This document shows, in pieces, positions 6,147 through 6,252 of a stretch of DNA of 6,252 nucleotides. Below the pieces are notes generated by a model, which was not told the origin of the DNA, did not search any database, and saw only the letters and a list, made by a program, of their open reading frames with translations. Source of the stretch: an uncultured Actinomycetes bacterium (GTDB lineage: Bacteria > Actinomycetota > Actinomycetes > S36-B12); NCBI GenBank assembly GCA_905181745.1, contig CAJIYV010000162.1:1-6252 (forward strand). Direction: 5' to 3'. Every line of letters begins with the position of its first letter. The first letter of the stretch is position 1. A program made the position numbers and the translations under genes.

Positions 6147-6252
6147 CTGGCGCAGTAGCTTTCATCTGCAGAGTTGATATCCGCAGTCTTGTCTTTGAGG
6201 GCTTCACTGATTTGGACTTCCTTCGCGCTAGCGAAGTCCGGGCCAATCACCA
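6143..6252 (-). CDS. C-terminal end of a convergent gene, possibly an LCP (LytR-CpsA-Psr) family ligase (partial)
   Basis: On the minus strand a frame stays open from the right edge to a TAA at 6145-6143, giving 35 residues. It begins VIGPDFASAKEV and ends KTADINSADESYCAS. The tail pattern, a hydrophilic stretch followed by Thr-Ala-Asp and a terminal Cys-Ala, recalls the C-termini of actinobacterial LCP proteins, which attach wall polymers to peptidoglycan. That would fit the locus, but 35 residues are too few for a firm call. No plus-strand gene accounts for the bases after 6146. The stop overlaps the glycosyltransferase end by four bases, tail to tail. The rest of the gene lies outside the window. 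The existence of a gene here is likely; its family is a guess. Confidence 0.5.
   Translation of the reverse strand, partial: VIGPDFASAKEVQISEALKDKTADINSADESYCAS

Noticed and set aside
6135..6150. Short hairpin CCGGTT-ATTT-AACTGG around the convergent stop codons as a bidirectional terminator
   Set aside because: The stem is only six pairs with one G-T wobble, and no T-run follows on either strand.
6221..6236. Inverted repeat CTTCGC-GCTA-GCGAAG near the right edge as a terminator or operator
   Set aside because: It lies inside the likely minus-strand coding end, has no T-run and is short enough to arise from codon choice.
1..6252. Mobile elements, tRNA or rRNA genes, CRISPR arrays or long repeats
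   Set aside because: The window is filled by contiguous coding genes. I saw no transposase, repeat array, RNA gene fold or att-like duplication.

Overview
The window looks like part of a cell-envelope glycopolymer locus from an actinobacterium. That assignment rests on protein-family recognition from memory (several proteins resemble those of Streptomyces teichoic-acid-like export and synthesis clusters), on frequent GTG and TTG starts, and on dense head-to-tail packing. Base composition is only moderately GC-rich, so a high-GC soil Streptomyces is unlikely and a lower-GC actinobacterial lineage fits better. I cannot name the genus.

Layout: six plus-strand genes fill almost the whole window with no real intergenic space. 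In order they are an ABC-2 type polysaccharide export permease (to 863), its Wzt/TagH-type ATP-binding partner (860-1606), a sulfotransferase-like protein (1617-2756), a long multidomain CDP-alcohol phosphotransferase (2753-4489), a second, short CDP-alcohol phosphotransferase (4486-5286), and a family 2 glycosyltransferase (5286-6146). Junctions are ATGA, a 10-base gap, ATGA, GTGA and TAGTG, so this is very probably one translationally coupled operon whose promoter lies left of the window. At the right edge the last codons of a minus-strand gene converge on the glycosyltransferase and overlap it by four bases. Its C-terminal tail resembles that of actinobacterial LytR-CpsA-Psr (LCP) ligases, but this is tentative.

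Working model (inference): the two CDP-alcohol phosphotransferases and the glycosyltransferase make a polyol-phosphate or phosphoglycolipid-type glycopolymer at the membrane. The sulfotransferase-like protein may decorate it, the ABC transporter would carry it across the membrane, and an LCP ligase, if the right-edge gene is one, would attach it to the wall.

The most unusual point is that the ABC ATPase has kept its overall fold pattern but lost nearly every catalytic motif: Walker A, signature and the catalytic glutamate. The permease beside it looks intact. The short CDP-alcohol phosphotransferase also departs from its family motif, with histidine in place of the fourth aspartate. The operon may therefore encode an exporter driven by an ATPase from elsewhere, or one with a regulatory pseudo-ATPase.
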